Shown here: positions 1 through 6,695 of the stretch, piece by piece | Position numbering within the stretch: position 1 is the first letter of the stretch | How the letters are laid out: the number at the start of each line of letters is the position of its first letter | Source: Bacteroidota bacterium | Lineage (GTDB): Bacteria > Bacteroidota > Bacteroidia > Sphingobacteriales > Sphingobacteriaceae | Direction of reading: 5' to 3' | Assembly (NCBI GenBank): GCA_013286985.1 | Contig: JABDEQ010000066.1 | Coordinates: 1 to 13,600 of the forward strand | DNA length: 13,600 nt | Notes under the pieces: model-generated | What the model was told of the DNA's origin: nothing | What the model saw: the letters and a program-made list of their open reading frames with translations, nothing else | The model's database searches: none | Program-made: the position numbers and the translations under genes

Positions 1-2
1 CT

Positions 3-68
3 TATCAGCCGGGTGTAAACTTTTTGACCGGCTCTTCCATCAAAAATGTTTTCAATACCTTCGCGTAA
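3..68 (+). CDS. C-terminal end of an unidentified protein (partial, cut by window start)
   Basis: Reading frame 3 is open from the window edge to a TAA at 66-68 and gives a plausible protein tail of 21 residues ending KNVFNTFA. Only 15 bases separate its stop from the next ATG, so it is probably the upstream member of an operon with the DUF3455 gene. Frame 2 is also open but richer in cysteine and less protein-like. The fragment is too short to name a family. Confidence 0.4.
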   Translation, partial: YQPGVNFLTGSSIKNVFNTFA

Positions 69-83
69 GCAAGCCTTAAAAAA

Positions 84-617
84 ATGATCCGATTTGTATT
101 TTCCGCCCTGTTAATTTTTTGTACCGTAGCCGGGTTTAGTCAGAATTCAGCTATTCCTGCGCCCATACAGGTTAGTAAAACCAGCCAACTGATTTTGCGC
201 GCTTACGCTGAAGGTGTACAGATTTATGTTTGCCGGCAGGATGCCAAAGATACCACGCACTATGTTTGGGTATTTAAAGAACCGCGCGCCGTTTTATATG
301 CTGATAGCACCCATCATACAGTTGTTGGAAAACATTATTTCAATGCAGAAAACAATCCAACCTGGGAAACCAATAATGGCGCAAAAGTGAGCGGCACTAA
401 AGTACAGCAGGCCAATGCCCCGGATAGCAATGCTATCCCCTGGTTATTGCTCAAAACCACCACACCCAACGCAACTGGTGTGCTGAAGTCGACCGCTTTT
501 ATTCAACGAATTTTTACTGTGGGTGGCAAAGCACCTGCCGCGGCGGACAAATCACAGCAGGGAAAAGCTGTGGAAATACCATATACTGCTGAGTATCTTT
601 TTTATAGTGAAAAATAG
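84..617 (+). CDS. DUF3455 family secreted protein
   Basis: A 177-residue protein with a clear signal peptide (about residues 1-20, hydrophobic FVFSALLIFCTVAGF then SQ). The mature part follows the DUF3455 pattern: GVQIYVC near residue 45, a W-x-F-x-x-P-R-A-V-L-Y stretch, G-K-H-Y, a P-T-W-E motif, G-x-K-V, then PWLLLK, the I-Q-R-I-F-T-V-G-G-K-A-P block and a C-terminal YTAEYLFYSEK. Family members are small exported proteins of unknown function, so no reaction can be given. The gene starts 15 bases after the preceding stop, which suggests co-transcription. No Shine-Dalgarno sequence is visible, as is usual in Bacteroidota. A REP-1 repeat follows the stop and could act as a transcript end. The family call rests on motif recall, not a search. 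Confidence 0.8.
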   Translation: MIRFVFSALLIFCTVAGFSQNSAIPAPIQVSKTSQLILRAYAEGVQIYVCRQDAKDTTHYVWVFKEPRAVLYADSTHHTVVGKHYFNAENNPTWETNNGAKVSGTKVQQANAPDSNAIPWLLLKTTTPNATGVLKSTAFIQRIFTVGGKAPAAADKSQQGKAVEIPYTAEYLFYSEK

Positions 618-635
618 GGTGTGTGGGAAGGTTAC

Positions 636-696
636 GGCATTGTATCTCCAACATGCCTTTCGTTATTTCGGCAAGCGTAAACGCATTGCTGGGCGG
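636..696 (+). repeat. REP-1 copy A (palindromic dispersed repeat)
   Basis: The core at 661-696 begins CGTTATTTCGGCAAGCG and ends GGGCGG. It folds as GCAAGCGT / ACGCaTTGC with one bulged A. The 25 bases upstream (636-660, beginning GGCATTGTA) also match the flank of copy D (2664 onward) at 19 of 25 positions, so the repeat unit is longer than the hairpin in these two copies. It lies just after the DUF3455 stop. Other copies are at 921, 2012, 2689, 3321 and 3998. Confidence 0.8.
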
Positions 697-736
697 AGAT
701 ATGAGCGTAAAATAGCAATGCTAAAAACTCACCACG

Positions 737-892
737 CGTCTTTGCGAGGAACGAAGCAATCTATAAACTATACAAATAAAGGAGTAAAGCGTTGTTAAAT
801 GACGTACTGCAAAAGCATTTCGTTTAGCTGATTTTCCTTTGTAGAGATGGCTTTCCCGAAACAAGTTCGGGACAGGCAGTACCTCAATGACG
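737..892. repeat. Dispersed intergenic element with inverted ends and internal hairpin
   Basis: The left end reads CGTCTTTGCGAGGAACGAAG and the right end ends ACCTCAATGACG, whose complement CGTCATTGAGGT resembles the left end. Inside, 854-872 is a perfect 7-bp hairpin, TCCCGAA / TTCGGGA with a 5-base loop. Both the TTTGCGAGGAACGAAGCAATC sort of string and the CCCGAAnnnnnTTCGGG hairpin recur between genes in many bacterial genomes (recollection, not searched). The boundaries are approximate. Confidence 0.5.
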
Positions 893-920
893 ATCGGTAA
901 TGATCCAGGACAAAAACCAC

Positions 921-956
921 CCGCCCGGCAAAGCATCCACGCTTGCCGAAATAACG
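921..956 (-). repeat. REP-1 copy B
   Basis: This 36-base copy is in inverted orientation relative to copy A, beginning CCGCCCGGCAAAGC and ending GCCGAAATAACG. The arms CGGCAAaGC and GCTTGCCG pair with one bulged A. It lies 45 bases past the sigma factor stop. Read on the minus strand, the hairpin is followed by a short run of T (GGTTTTTG), so it may also serve as that gene's terminator. Confidence 0.85.
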
Positions 957-1000
957 ATTGGGATCAAATAACAATATCAACCAACCTGTTTTTGCTCAGC

Positions 1001-1858
1001 CTATAAATACGACTGCAAGGTATGGGCACCGGATTTTTGGCGGAGCCGCATCAATGCCTTATCCTTGATCTGCCGTACCCGTTCACGTGTCAGGTGGAAT
1101 TTCTCCCCGATCTCTTCCAGTGAATGCGCGGCAATACTGTTCAGTCCAAAAAACAAAACCAGTACCTGCTGCTCGCGCTCGGCTAAAGACCCAAGCGATT
1201 GCCTGATCTCCTGAGCCAGTGAATCAATCATCAGGTCACTATCCGTACCAGCATCCGTACTTTGCAAAACATCAAGTAAAGTATTCTCTTCCCCGGTAAC
1301 AAAAGGTGCATCCATGGATATATGGCGGCCCGAATTTGACAGCGCATCCGCTATCTTTTCGGCGGTTGTTTCCAGGTCATCGGCAAGCTCTTCAGGTGTC
1401 GGCGGGCGTTCAAACTGCTGCTCCAGCCGCGAAGAAGATTTACGTATCTTACTTAACGAGCCTACCTGGTTAAGCGGTAAACGCACGATCCTGGACTGCT
1501 CCGCGACTGCAGAAAGGATAGACTGCCTTATCCACCACACGGCATATGATATAAATTTAAAACCTTTGGTTTCGTCAAAACGTTTCGCTGCCTTAATCAG
1601 GCCGAGGTTGCCCTCGTTGATCAGGTCGCCCAGGGTCAGGCCCTGGTTCTGGTACTGTTTAGCAACCGATACTACGAAGCGAAGATTCGTTTTGGTTAGC
1701 CTTTCTAAAGCTGCCTGGTCGCCTTCACGTATCTTTTGCGCCAGAATTACTTCCTCTTGTGCGGTGATCAAATCGACCTTGGCTATTTCACTTAAATATT
1801 TATCTAACGACTGCGATTCGCGGTTGGTAATGGATTGGGTAATTTTGAGTTGTCTCAT
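1001..1858 (-). CDS. rpoD: RNA polymerase sigma factor, RpoD/SigA type
   Basis: A 285-residue sigma-70 family protein that directs RNA polymerase to promoters. The N-terminus [14 protein letters not shown] is the conserved start of Bacteroidota primary sigma factors and fixes the start codon. Region 1.1 is absent, as is normal in this phylum. Region 1.2 is about residues 18-50. Region 2 is about 55-125, with [35 protein letters not shown] and [13 protein letters not shown]. Region 3 is about 130-205, with [13 protein letters not shown] and [10 protein letters not shown]. Region 4 is about 215-275, with [15 protein letters not shown] and the helix-turn-helix [18 protein letters not shown]. Length is typical. 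Some positions differ from my recollection of the usual housekeeping protein ([19 protein letters not shown] in region 4), so it may be a second RpoD paralogue; this needs the rest of the genome. It is monocistronic, with repeats on both sides. Confidence 0.9.
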   Translation of the reverse strand: MRQLKITQSITNRESQSLDKYLSEIAKVDLITAQEEVILAQKIREGDQAALERLTKTNLRFVVSVAKQYQNQGLTLGDLINEGNLGLIKAAKRFDETKGFKFISYAVWWIRQSILSAVAEQSRIVRLPLNQVGSLSKIRKSSSRLEQQFERPPTPEELADDLETTAEKIADALSNSGRHISMDAPFVTGEENTLLDVLQSTDAGTDSDLMIDSLAQEIRQSLGSLAEREQQVLVLFFGLNSIAAHSLEEIGEKFHLTRERVRQIKDKALMRLRQKSGAHTLQSYL

Positions 1859-1867
1859 GCTTTACTG

Positions 1868-1900
1868 CAAAGATACATCAAATTAAGGCTAATAGAGCAA
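1868..1900 (-). promoter_or_regulatory. Candidate promoter of the sigma factor gene
   Basis: On the minus strand, TATCTTTG (1875-1868) matches the Bacteroidota -7 consensus TAnnTTTG exactly. A TTG lies 22 bases upstream (1900-1898), within the usual spacing. The -7 element ends only nine bases before the ATG, so the transcript would have an almost absent leader. This is a prediction from consensus only. Confidence 0.4.
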
Positions 1901-2011
1901 TTTCCGATTGCCGGCCTCTATATATCAGGGTGATAATGACCTGCAAATGTTTAAATGTCTTTGTTTAGGTGTGAAAAAAGATGGTGGTTTACCTTAAGAT
2001 CATAATTTCGG

Positions 2012-2044
2012 CCGCTCGGCAAAGCGCCCGCGCTTGCCGAAATA
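2012..2044 (-). repeat. REP-1 copy C
   Basis: CCGCTCGGCAAAGCG followed by CCCG and CGCTTGCCGAAATA, in the same orientation as copy B. The arms CGGCAAaGCG / CGCTTGCCG form a 9-bp stem with a bulged A. It lies downstream of the interrupted DUF2846-like gene and upstream of the sigma factor gene. Confidence 0.8.
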
Positions 2045-2104
2045 GGAAAAAGCTTTTGGAAAGATATGATTGTTAAAACTATCCCACCAACGAAGTCTTT
2101 CAAA

Positions 2105-2176
2105 TTACTTAGGCAGACAATCCTTTTTCTCAGTTGCTTTTGCCAAAATCGGATCGGCCGAATTTTGCGTTATTTC
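2105..2176 (-). pseudogene. Separated C-terminal remnant of the DUF2846-like gene, past an in-frame TAG
   Basis: The frame of the 2177-2527 gene continues past its TAG for 23 sense codons to a TAA at 2107-2105. The translation (EITQNSADPILAK, then ATEKKDCLPK) matches the tail of the intact paralogue at 12737 at 16 of 23 positions without gaps. Adding it back gives a 140-residue protein, exactly the paralogue's length. The paralogue has CAG where this copy has TAG. Confidence 0.85.
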
Positions 2177-2527
2177 CTAGCAAGTGATTTTATTTGCATA
2201 GCCCGCCTGTGTACTCACTACGCTAACAAAGTTTGCTTTGCCCTCAACTACCGTAATTTTTAAAGGGGGTGATTTTTTGCCGTTTGATATGCCACCACTA
2301 ACTACACTAACCGTATGATCGCCTACGGGTAAATCATGTATGGAAAACGATTTGTTTTTAAGCTTGCGGGTTAACGTATCATCAATATAAAATGAGTAAT
2401 TAACAGCCGAACCGGTGTACCCTGTGTATCTGATCAAATAAACCTGCCCCGTTTTTGTCTGTGAAAAAGTGCTGAATGACGTTATTAGAAACAATACTAA
2501 TAATGGAAATAATTTAATTGCTTTCAT
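2177..2527 (-). CDS. DUF2846-like secreted protein, truncated by a premature stop
   Basis: The 116-residue product has a signal peptide (about residues 1-22, ending STFSQ) and one compact beta-rich domain. Its pattern is like DUF2846: GQVYLIRYTGYTGSAV, then YIDD, LPVGDHTVSV, and KITVVEGKANFVSVVST. Such proteins are small exported or lipoprotein-like factors of unknown role. It is 101 of 116 identical to the N-terminal part of the plus-strand protein at 12737-13159, and 8 of the 15 differences are in the signal peptide. Many third-codon-position differences show the duplication is not fresh. The paralogue goes on for 24 more residues, and here the matching frame is present but cut off by TAG. 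The main domain is intact, so the product may still fold, but the loss includes one of the C-terminal cysteines. The DUF2846 call is by pattern recall. Confidence 0.7.
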   Translation of the reverse strand: MKAIKLFPLLVLFLITSFSTFSQTKTGQVYLIRYTGYTGSAVNYSFYIDDTLTRKLKNKSFSIHDLPVGDHTVSVVSGGISNGKKSPPLKITVVEGKANFVSVVSTQAGYANKITC

Positions 2528-2663
2528 ACGCGTATGGTAAATTTTATTTTAATTGATGGAACAGAAATATGGCAATTTGGTTCAAATTAAATTAGCAAAT
2601 CGCTTTTCGTCCACCCGGCAAAGGAATAGTTTTTCACTTTGTTGGCGAAAAGGCTTGATCCCT

Positions 2664-2725
2664 GGCATTGTACCTTTAACAAACATTTCGTTATTTCGGC
2701 AAGCGCGGACGCTGTGCCGGGGCGG
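2664..2725 (+). repeat. REP-1 copy D
   Basis: The core at 2689-2725 begins CGTTATTTCGGCAAGCG, then GGACGCTgTGCCGGGGCGG, in the same orientation as copy A. It shares a further upstream flank (2664-2688, beginning GGCATTGTA) with copy A. It is between the stop of the secreted hypothetical gene (2746) and the start of the truncated DUF2846-like gene. Confidence 0.8.
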
Positions 2726-2745
2726 AGAAAGCAAATAGGGAACGC

Positions 2746-3267
2746 CTAATCAAATAAATCCTTATGCTGTTGCAGCCATTTCCGTGTTGCCCATTTAGCA
2801 CAGCGTTCATCTATCATATAATAACGCGACCAACGCGTTTGCCAGTAACCAAATATCAAATACTTCCGTGTGTATTGCCATCTCAGGTTCTTTGGTGGTC
2901 TATGATGCAGCGTATCCTGGGGCTCATATTCCTCGCTTTGTCCATTCTTTATTGCGTACAACTTATGTCCTTTAATGATTAAACTATCAGCTCTTACGCT
3001 TATAGCATGCTCGAAGTATTTGTTGCCTGTTACGCTAGTATCTTTAGTGAAAGTAAGCAGCAATGTATCCCGGCTTAAGCGATAACGTCCAACAGCTTCA
3101 TCACCAATCAGGTCATATGCGTATCTAAACTCAAAGGTTGAGTCCGGCTTGAAGTACAGGTGTGTTAACTCGTTAATTCTATCATCCACATAGCGCTTTG
3201 CCAATATGGATTGTCCTTTTATAAGGCTTGGTAATAGTATAATGATAAAAAGTGAGTATTTAGGCAT
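2746..3267 (-). CDS. Secreted hypothetical protein
   Basis: A 173-residue protein I do not recognise. Residues 1-19 look like a signal peptide (MPKYSLFIIILLPSLIKGQ). The mature part opens with ILAKRYVDDRINELTHLYF, then alternates short beta-like stretches (STFEFRYAYD, GRYRLSRDTLLLTF, ADSLIIKGHKLYAI), a pattern common in small exported Bacteroidota proteins that describe a stimulus or lipocalin-like fold. The C-terminal third is basic and aromatic (RWQYTRKYLIFGYWQTRWSR), with a lone Cys near residue 155. The start at 3267 places the signal peptide properly. The gene stands alone, with REP-1 copies E upstream and D downstream. No function can be given. Confidence 0.65.
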   Translation of the reverse strand: MPKYSLFIIILLPSLIKGQSILAKRYVDDRINELTHLYFKPDSTFEFRYAYDLIGDEAVGRYRLSRDTLLLTFTKDTSVTGNKYFEHAISVRADSLIIKGHKLYAIKNGQSEEYEPQDTLHHRPPKNLRWQYTRKYLIFGYWQTRWSRYYMIDERCAKWATRKWLQQHKDLFD

Positions 3268-3320
3268 GCACTAAACTAGCAAAACCCTTGCATTTTGCCA
3301 AACTTGCGCGCCGTTCAAAC

Positions 3321-3356
3321 CCGCCCGGCAAAGCGTCCACGCTTGCCGAATTAACG
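3321..3356 (-). repeat. REP-1 copy E
   Basis: CCGCCCGGCAAAGCG, then TCCA, then CGCTTGCCGAATTAACG. It is 36 bases long and nearly identical to copy B. The hairpin CGGCAAaGCG / CGCTTGCCG has a 4-base loop. It lies between two divergently transcribed genes, so here it is not at a 3' end. Confidence 0.85.
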
Positions 3357-3510
3357 GCAGGTTTTAAGATGACTTATTTAACCTGGTAGCAGAGTTGAAG
3401 CACTGGTTTAAAAGACAAACTATTGTATATTGGCTGTGACTAAAACCCGATTAATGAAGTATTCTGCACCTACCGAAGCGTTCAGTGCGACTCCCACTCA
3501 TTCACACCAA

Positions 3511-3999
3511 ATGAAACAAGTAGTTATATATAGCTTAAAGGTTTGGCTAACGACGTCCGTTCTGTCGCCTGTCCTGATTACGGCAGTACATTTCTACTTC
3601 TTGTCATTGAACAACTATGATCCTTTTCGCAATGCAGTAATTTACAAAAAAGAACTGCTACGGTTATTAAAATCGATAGCTGGATCCTGGATTGTTTTTT
3701 TGCCTATGGCGTTGGGGCTTTATTACGCTGTGCTTTTACTAAGCAAAAGATCAATTAAGTTGCTCTACATTAAAGCCTGTTTATCTGTAATAGGAGTTAT
3801 ACTTGCTGTTCTCCTTGAAGTTATATTACTGTTGTTCTACCTGCTTTCCGCAAATCCAGATAGCGCAGCCAAAACAATTACCCTAATTATTACTGTCCAC
3901 TTAATGGTCTGTAATGCCTTATCAGTAGTAGTCTGTATTTGGTTTTATAAGCTTACACCAACTACAAATACCAATTTAAAACAAACAATACCCAACTAA
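3511..3999 (+). CDS. Four-helix integral membrane protein of unknown function
   Basis: I do not recognise a family. From the ATG at 3511 the product is 162 residues with four likely membrane segments: about residues 4-31 (YSLKVWLTTSVLSPVLITAV), 58-80 (SWIVFLPMALGLYYAVLLL), 87-115 (ACLSVIGVILAVLLEVILLL) and 123-148 (TLIITVHLMVCNALSVVVCI). The tail is short and polar. I chose 3511 because MKQVVIYSLK places the first helix at the N-terminus. The same frame is open further upstream with an ATG at 3454 and a TTG at 3430, which would add 19 or 27 polar residues, and either could be the real start. The stop codon lies at the edge of a REP-1 fragment, so the repeat may have set the present C-terminus. 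Confidence 0.6.
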   Translation: MKQVVIYSLKVWLTTSVLSPVLITAVHFYFLSLNNYDPFRNAVIYKKELLRLLKSIAGSWIVFLPMALGLYYAVLLLSKRSIKLLYIKACLSVIGVILAVLLEVILLLFYLLSANPDSAAKTITLIITVHLMVCNALSVVVCIWFYKLTPTTNTNLKQTIPN

Positions 4000-4020
4000 G
4001 CGTTAGTGCTTGCCGAAATA
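3998..4020 (-). repeat. REP-1 copy F (half copy)
   Basis: AAGCGTTAGTGCTTGCCGAAATA is the right half of the REP-1 unit in the orientation of copies B, C and E. The CCGCCCGGC left arm is missing. Its first two bases overlap the TAA stop (3997-3999) of the membrane-protein gene. Confidence 0.65.
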
Positions 4021-4071
4021 CCTAAAAGCTCGTTAACTGACTCTTTGCCTAGCTATGATGCTTCTCGCAGA

Positions 4072-4106
4072 AGATTTCTCCTCGGTACCCTCGTTCGAAA
4101 TGACAA
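4072..4106. repeat. Possible dispersed repeat of the TTCTC...CGAAATGACA type
   Basis: AGATTTCTCCTCGGTACCC followed by TCGTTCGAAATGACAA resembles a short intergenic string often repeated in Bacteroidota genomes (recollection). There is only one copy in this window, so its repeat nature cannot be shown here. Confidence 0.3.
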
Positions 4107-4135
4107 GGGGGCATAAGGCATCTTTATCCCTTTTG

Positions 4136-4176
4136 CCCAAAAACAAACCAGGCATCTCTCCATAATGCCTGGTTTG
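4136..4176 (-). terminator. Intrinsic terminator of the DUF2911/receptor operon
   Basis: A perfect 12-bp stem CAAACCAGGCAT / ATGCCTGGTTTG (4144-4155 and 4165-4176) with a 9-base loop. On the minus strand it is followed at once by TTTTT. It lies 39 bases past the stop of the receptor gene, the place expected for a Rho-independent terminator. Confidence 0.85.
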
Positions 4177-4214
4177 TGACTGACCTTAAGAACGACTGAA
4201 GATTTTTGTGGCCG

Positions 4215-6680
4215 CTATGAAGCATCGTCAACACGCTTATCTTGTGCTTCCTTTTTGCGGGGTTGTTTTGATGGACCTGTACTGCTGCCAAAACGATAGG
4301 CAAAACTCAGAGTGGCCCGGGAACTTATAGTGTGGCGTTCAAAATCGAGCAATAAATCATCACTGCTTCTTAAAAAGGCCCATTTCCGGCTGTTAAAAAT
4401 ATCGTTGGCATTAAAACTAAACGATGCCCTGTTTCCAGGCAGATCGTATTTGGCAGCGGCATCCAGTCCAAATGCTGCGCGGTTTTTGTCCTGCACCACT
4501 ATATCCGGCGCGCGGTAATCTGCATGGATTTGCACTTGCAGCCTTTGCAGCGGCGTTACATTGCTGGTTATGTTGGCGTTCCAGCTTAGTGATGTGTTTT
4601 GGGCGATACCAAATTGTGGAGCTGCGTCATTATCCCGCTGAAAAATATTGGCATTGGCAGTAAAGTCCCACCCCTTAACCATGTTAAAATGGCCAATCAG
4701 TTCAATCCCGGTAGTGGTTGATCCTTTTAAATTCTCAGATGTGGTGGTCACTACGCCATCAACCGGGTCGCTCTCAATGTGCTTTATCACATTATTGATG
4801 CGGTTGTAATAAATGCCCGAAGTAAAGGAAATATTTTGCCAGGTTTTGTTGTAGTCCAGCTCCAGCGAGTTGATGCTTTCGGGCGTTAATGCAGGGTTAC
4901 CCCTATCATAATTTACCGGGTCGGAAAAATCGATGGCCGAATTCAATTCCCGCGCCCTTGGCCGCGAAACCCGGTTGCTATACGTAAATTGCAGCTCTGC
5001 ATCGTTCGGGAGTTTTTCCGTCAGCAAAACACTTGGGTATAAACCCACACTGGGCACTTTTACGGGTTCGGAAAATGGATTATTATTGGCATCGTAACTC
5101 ATATAAGTGGCATTAAGGTGGCTATCCTCACCCCTTAAACCTAACTGATAGCTAAAATTGGCCAGCTGATTCTGATAATTTACATAAAGAGCATGCACCT
5201 GGTTATTGCTGCTGAAAAAACTGGTAAACGCATAAATCGGCGCCTCGCCCGTTCCGGTAACACTATAGGCGTACTGATCATTATCGCCCAAAGTGATCTG
5301 ACTGCGGTAGCCTGCTGAAAATTGCCCGGTTTTGCCCAACGGTAAAACATAATCGGCCTGAATATTATAATTGGTAGCCTTGTTTCTGATATCGCTTATC
5401 AGGGGCGTATCAATTAACGACACGGGCAGTCCGTTAATGCTGTTAAAATGGGTTTCATATTGCTGCCAGTTTTTGAAACTGCCATAGGCGTATGAAAAGT
5501 TAAAGGAAAGTTCCTCTTTGGGTTTTTTAAACCGCTGAGTGTAATCCAGGTCCAGCTCATAGCTATTGCCATTATTATTGATCGTGTTATACCGGTTACT
5601 GGTGTTTAAAGGCGCGCCGTTATCCGCTAAATTATCGATAGTTAAAGTCTCATTGCGATGCGTATTGCGCGAGTTTAAACTAGCGGAAATACCCAGCGTG
5701 CTTTTTCGCGAAAACGAGTAATCAATCCCTCCCTTTAAAAACTGGATCTTGTTGCGGGTAACAGACGGAAACGTTTCATTGGAGTAACGAACGGAATCCG
5801 TCGGCTGTAAAAACGTCATATTCTGTATGCCGTTACTATACGTATTTCCATTTTTGAGGCTATAGTTGCCGTACAGGTTCACATTGCCGGTTTGGTAACT
5901 CAAATTGGCACTGCCATTATAATTATCGTTAGTGCCTCCGCCAAGGTTTACGGAACCATTTAAGCCCGGTTTACTGTTCTTTTTCAGGATGATATTGATA
6001 ATCCCCTCGCCATTAGCATCGTATTTGGCCGGTGGATTAGGGATTACCTCAATAGTTTCAATAGCGCTGGCCGGGATGGATTGCAATATCTGGGCAACAT
6101 CACCATCCCCAATAACGGAAGGTTTGCCATCAACCAGTACTTTAACACCAGAAGCCCCCCGGAGGCTGACATTACCGTTGCCGTCAATTTGCAGGGTAGG
6201 CACGTTTTGCAATAAATCTGCTGCGTTACCGCCCTTGCTTACCAGGCTCTGGTTAACCGCAAATACTTTTTTACCGTCGATGTTTTGCAATGCTTCCTTT
6301 TTTGCGGTAACCTGCACCTCTTTCAGAGCGTTGTTTTTTGAGGCGGTCAGCAGCAAATCGCCCAAATTTAAATTACCGGTTGCCGGGTTGATTGTAATAT
6401 CGGCCTTAACAATATCCTGGTAGCCCACATACCTTATCCGCAGTATAAACGTGCCCAACGGCAGATTTTCCAGCACAAACTTGCCGTTGATATCTGCCTG
6501 CGTTCCTTTAACCGGGGTTTTATTATGCTGATCGGTTAAAGTGACAGTAGCGTACGCAATATTTTCATGGGTAACAGAATCTTTAACCCCGCCCGTTATT
6601 TTTCCGTTACCCTGACTATAAACCGCAACATTAATCAGCAGCAATATGATTGTTGCGATATTGAATTTAAGTATTTTCAT
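4215..6680 (-). CDS. Outer-membrane beta-barrel protein, TonB-dependent receptor type with carboxypeptidase-like N-domain
   Basis: An 821-residue protein. Residues 1-22 are a signal peptide (ILLLINVAVYSQ). About 27-112 is a carboxypeptidase-regulatory-like beta-sandwich (GKITGGVKDSVTHENIAYA, DINGKFVLENLPLGTFILRI, YVGYQ). About 120-235 is a plug domain: LKEVQVTAKKEALQN, DGKKVFAVNQSL, NAADLLQNVPTLQIDGNGNV, SLRGASGVKVLVDGKPS, ASAIETIEVIPNPPAKYDA and GIINIILKK. The rest is a 16- to 22-strand-type barrel of alternating aromatic strands, ending SFAYRFGSSTG plus a charged tail (KQPRKKEAQDKR) beyond the last strand. This matches the outer-membrane barrel family often annotated in Bacteroidota as TonB-dependent receptor or OMP_b-brl_3. 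The substrate is unknown, and no SusD partner is adjacent, so a SusC role is unlikely. It follows the DUF2911 gene by 15 bases and is probably co-transcribed with it. Confidence 0.88.
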   Translation of the reverse strand: MKILKFNIATIILLLINVAVYSQGNGKITGGVKDSVTHENIAYATVTLTDQHNKTPVKGTQADINGKFVLENLPLGTFILRIRYVGYQDIVKADITINPATGNLNLGDLLLTASKNNALKEVQVTAKKEALQNIDGKKVFAVNQSLVSKGGNAADLLQNVPTLQIDGNGNVSLRGASGVKVLVDGKPSVIGDGDVAQILQSIPASAIETIEVIPNPPAKYDANGEGIINIILKKNSKPGLNGSVNLGGGTNDNYNGSANLSYQTGNVNLYGNYSLKNGNTYSNGIQNMTFLQPTDSVRYSNETFPSVTRNKIQFLKGGIDYSFSRKSTLGISASLNSRNTHRNETLTIDNLADNGAPLNTSNRYNTINNNGNSYELDLDYTQRFKKPKEELSFNFSYAYGSFKNWQQYETHFNSINGLPVSLIDTPLISDIRNKATNYNIQADYVLPLGKTGQFSAGYRSQITLGDNDQYAYSVTGTGEAPIYAFTSFFSSNNQVHALYVNYQNQLANFSYQLGLRGEDSHLNATYMSYDANNNPFSEPVKVPSVGLYPSVLLTEKLPNDAELQFTYSNRVSRPRARELNSAIDFSDPVNYDRGNPALTPESINSLELDYNKTWQNISFTSGIYYNRINNVIKHIESDPVDGVVTTTSENLKGSTTTGIELIGHFNMVKGWDFTANANIFQRDNDAAPQFGIAQNTSLSWNANITSNVTPLQRLQVQIHADYRAPDIVVQDKNRAAFGLDAAAKYDLPGNRASFSFNANDIFNSRKWAFLRSSDDLLLDFERHTISSRATLSFAYRFGSSTGPSKQPRKKEAQDKRVDDAS

Positions 6681-6695
6681 TCCGGTTTATTCGTT

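Larger units (their letters stand above)
618..1000. other. Gene-free interval filled with dispersed repeats
   Basis: This 383-base gap between the DUF3455 gene and the sigma factor gene holds no convincing coding region. It contains REP-1 copy A, a second element at about 737-892 with inverted-looking ends, and REP-1 copy B, with little unique sequence between them. The short open frames on either strand run through the repeats and have no protein-like composition. Confidence 0.7.

Noticed and set aside
523..980. Short open frames on both strands in and after the end of the DUF3455 gene
   Set aside because: They run through REP-1 copies and the 737-892 element; their composition follows the repeats and not a protein.
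1314..1886. A 190-residue open frame on the plus strand
   Set aside because: It is the antisense of the sigma factor gene, whose protein is unmistakable, and has no family-like features.
2177..2179. TAG as a recoded amino acid (pyrrolysine or similar)
   Set aside because: No other sign of recoding is present, the sigma factor and the Trp-rich gene end in TAG, and the paralogue has plain CAG, so a nonsense change is simpler.
2553..2738. A 61-residue open frame on the plus strand
   Set aside because: Its second half is REP-1 copy D, and there is no homology-like pattern in the first half.
661..4020. REP-1 copies as a CRISPR array
   Set aside because: Copies lie hundreds of bases apart, in both orientations, separated by genes, with no regular spacers and no cas genes.
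5932..6423. A 163-residue open frame on the plus strand
   Set aside because: It is antisense to the plug domain of the receptor and is explained by codon bias on the other strand.
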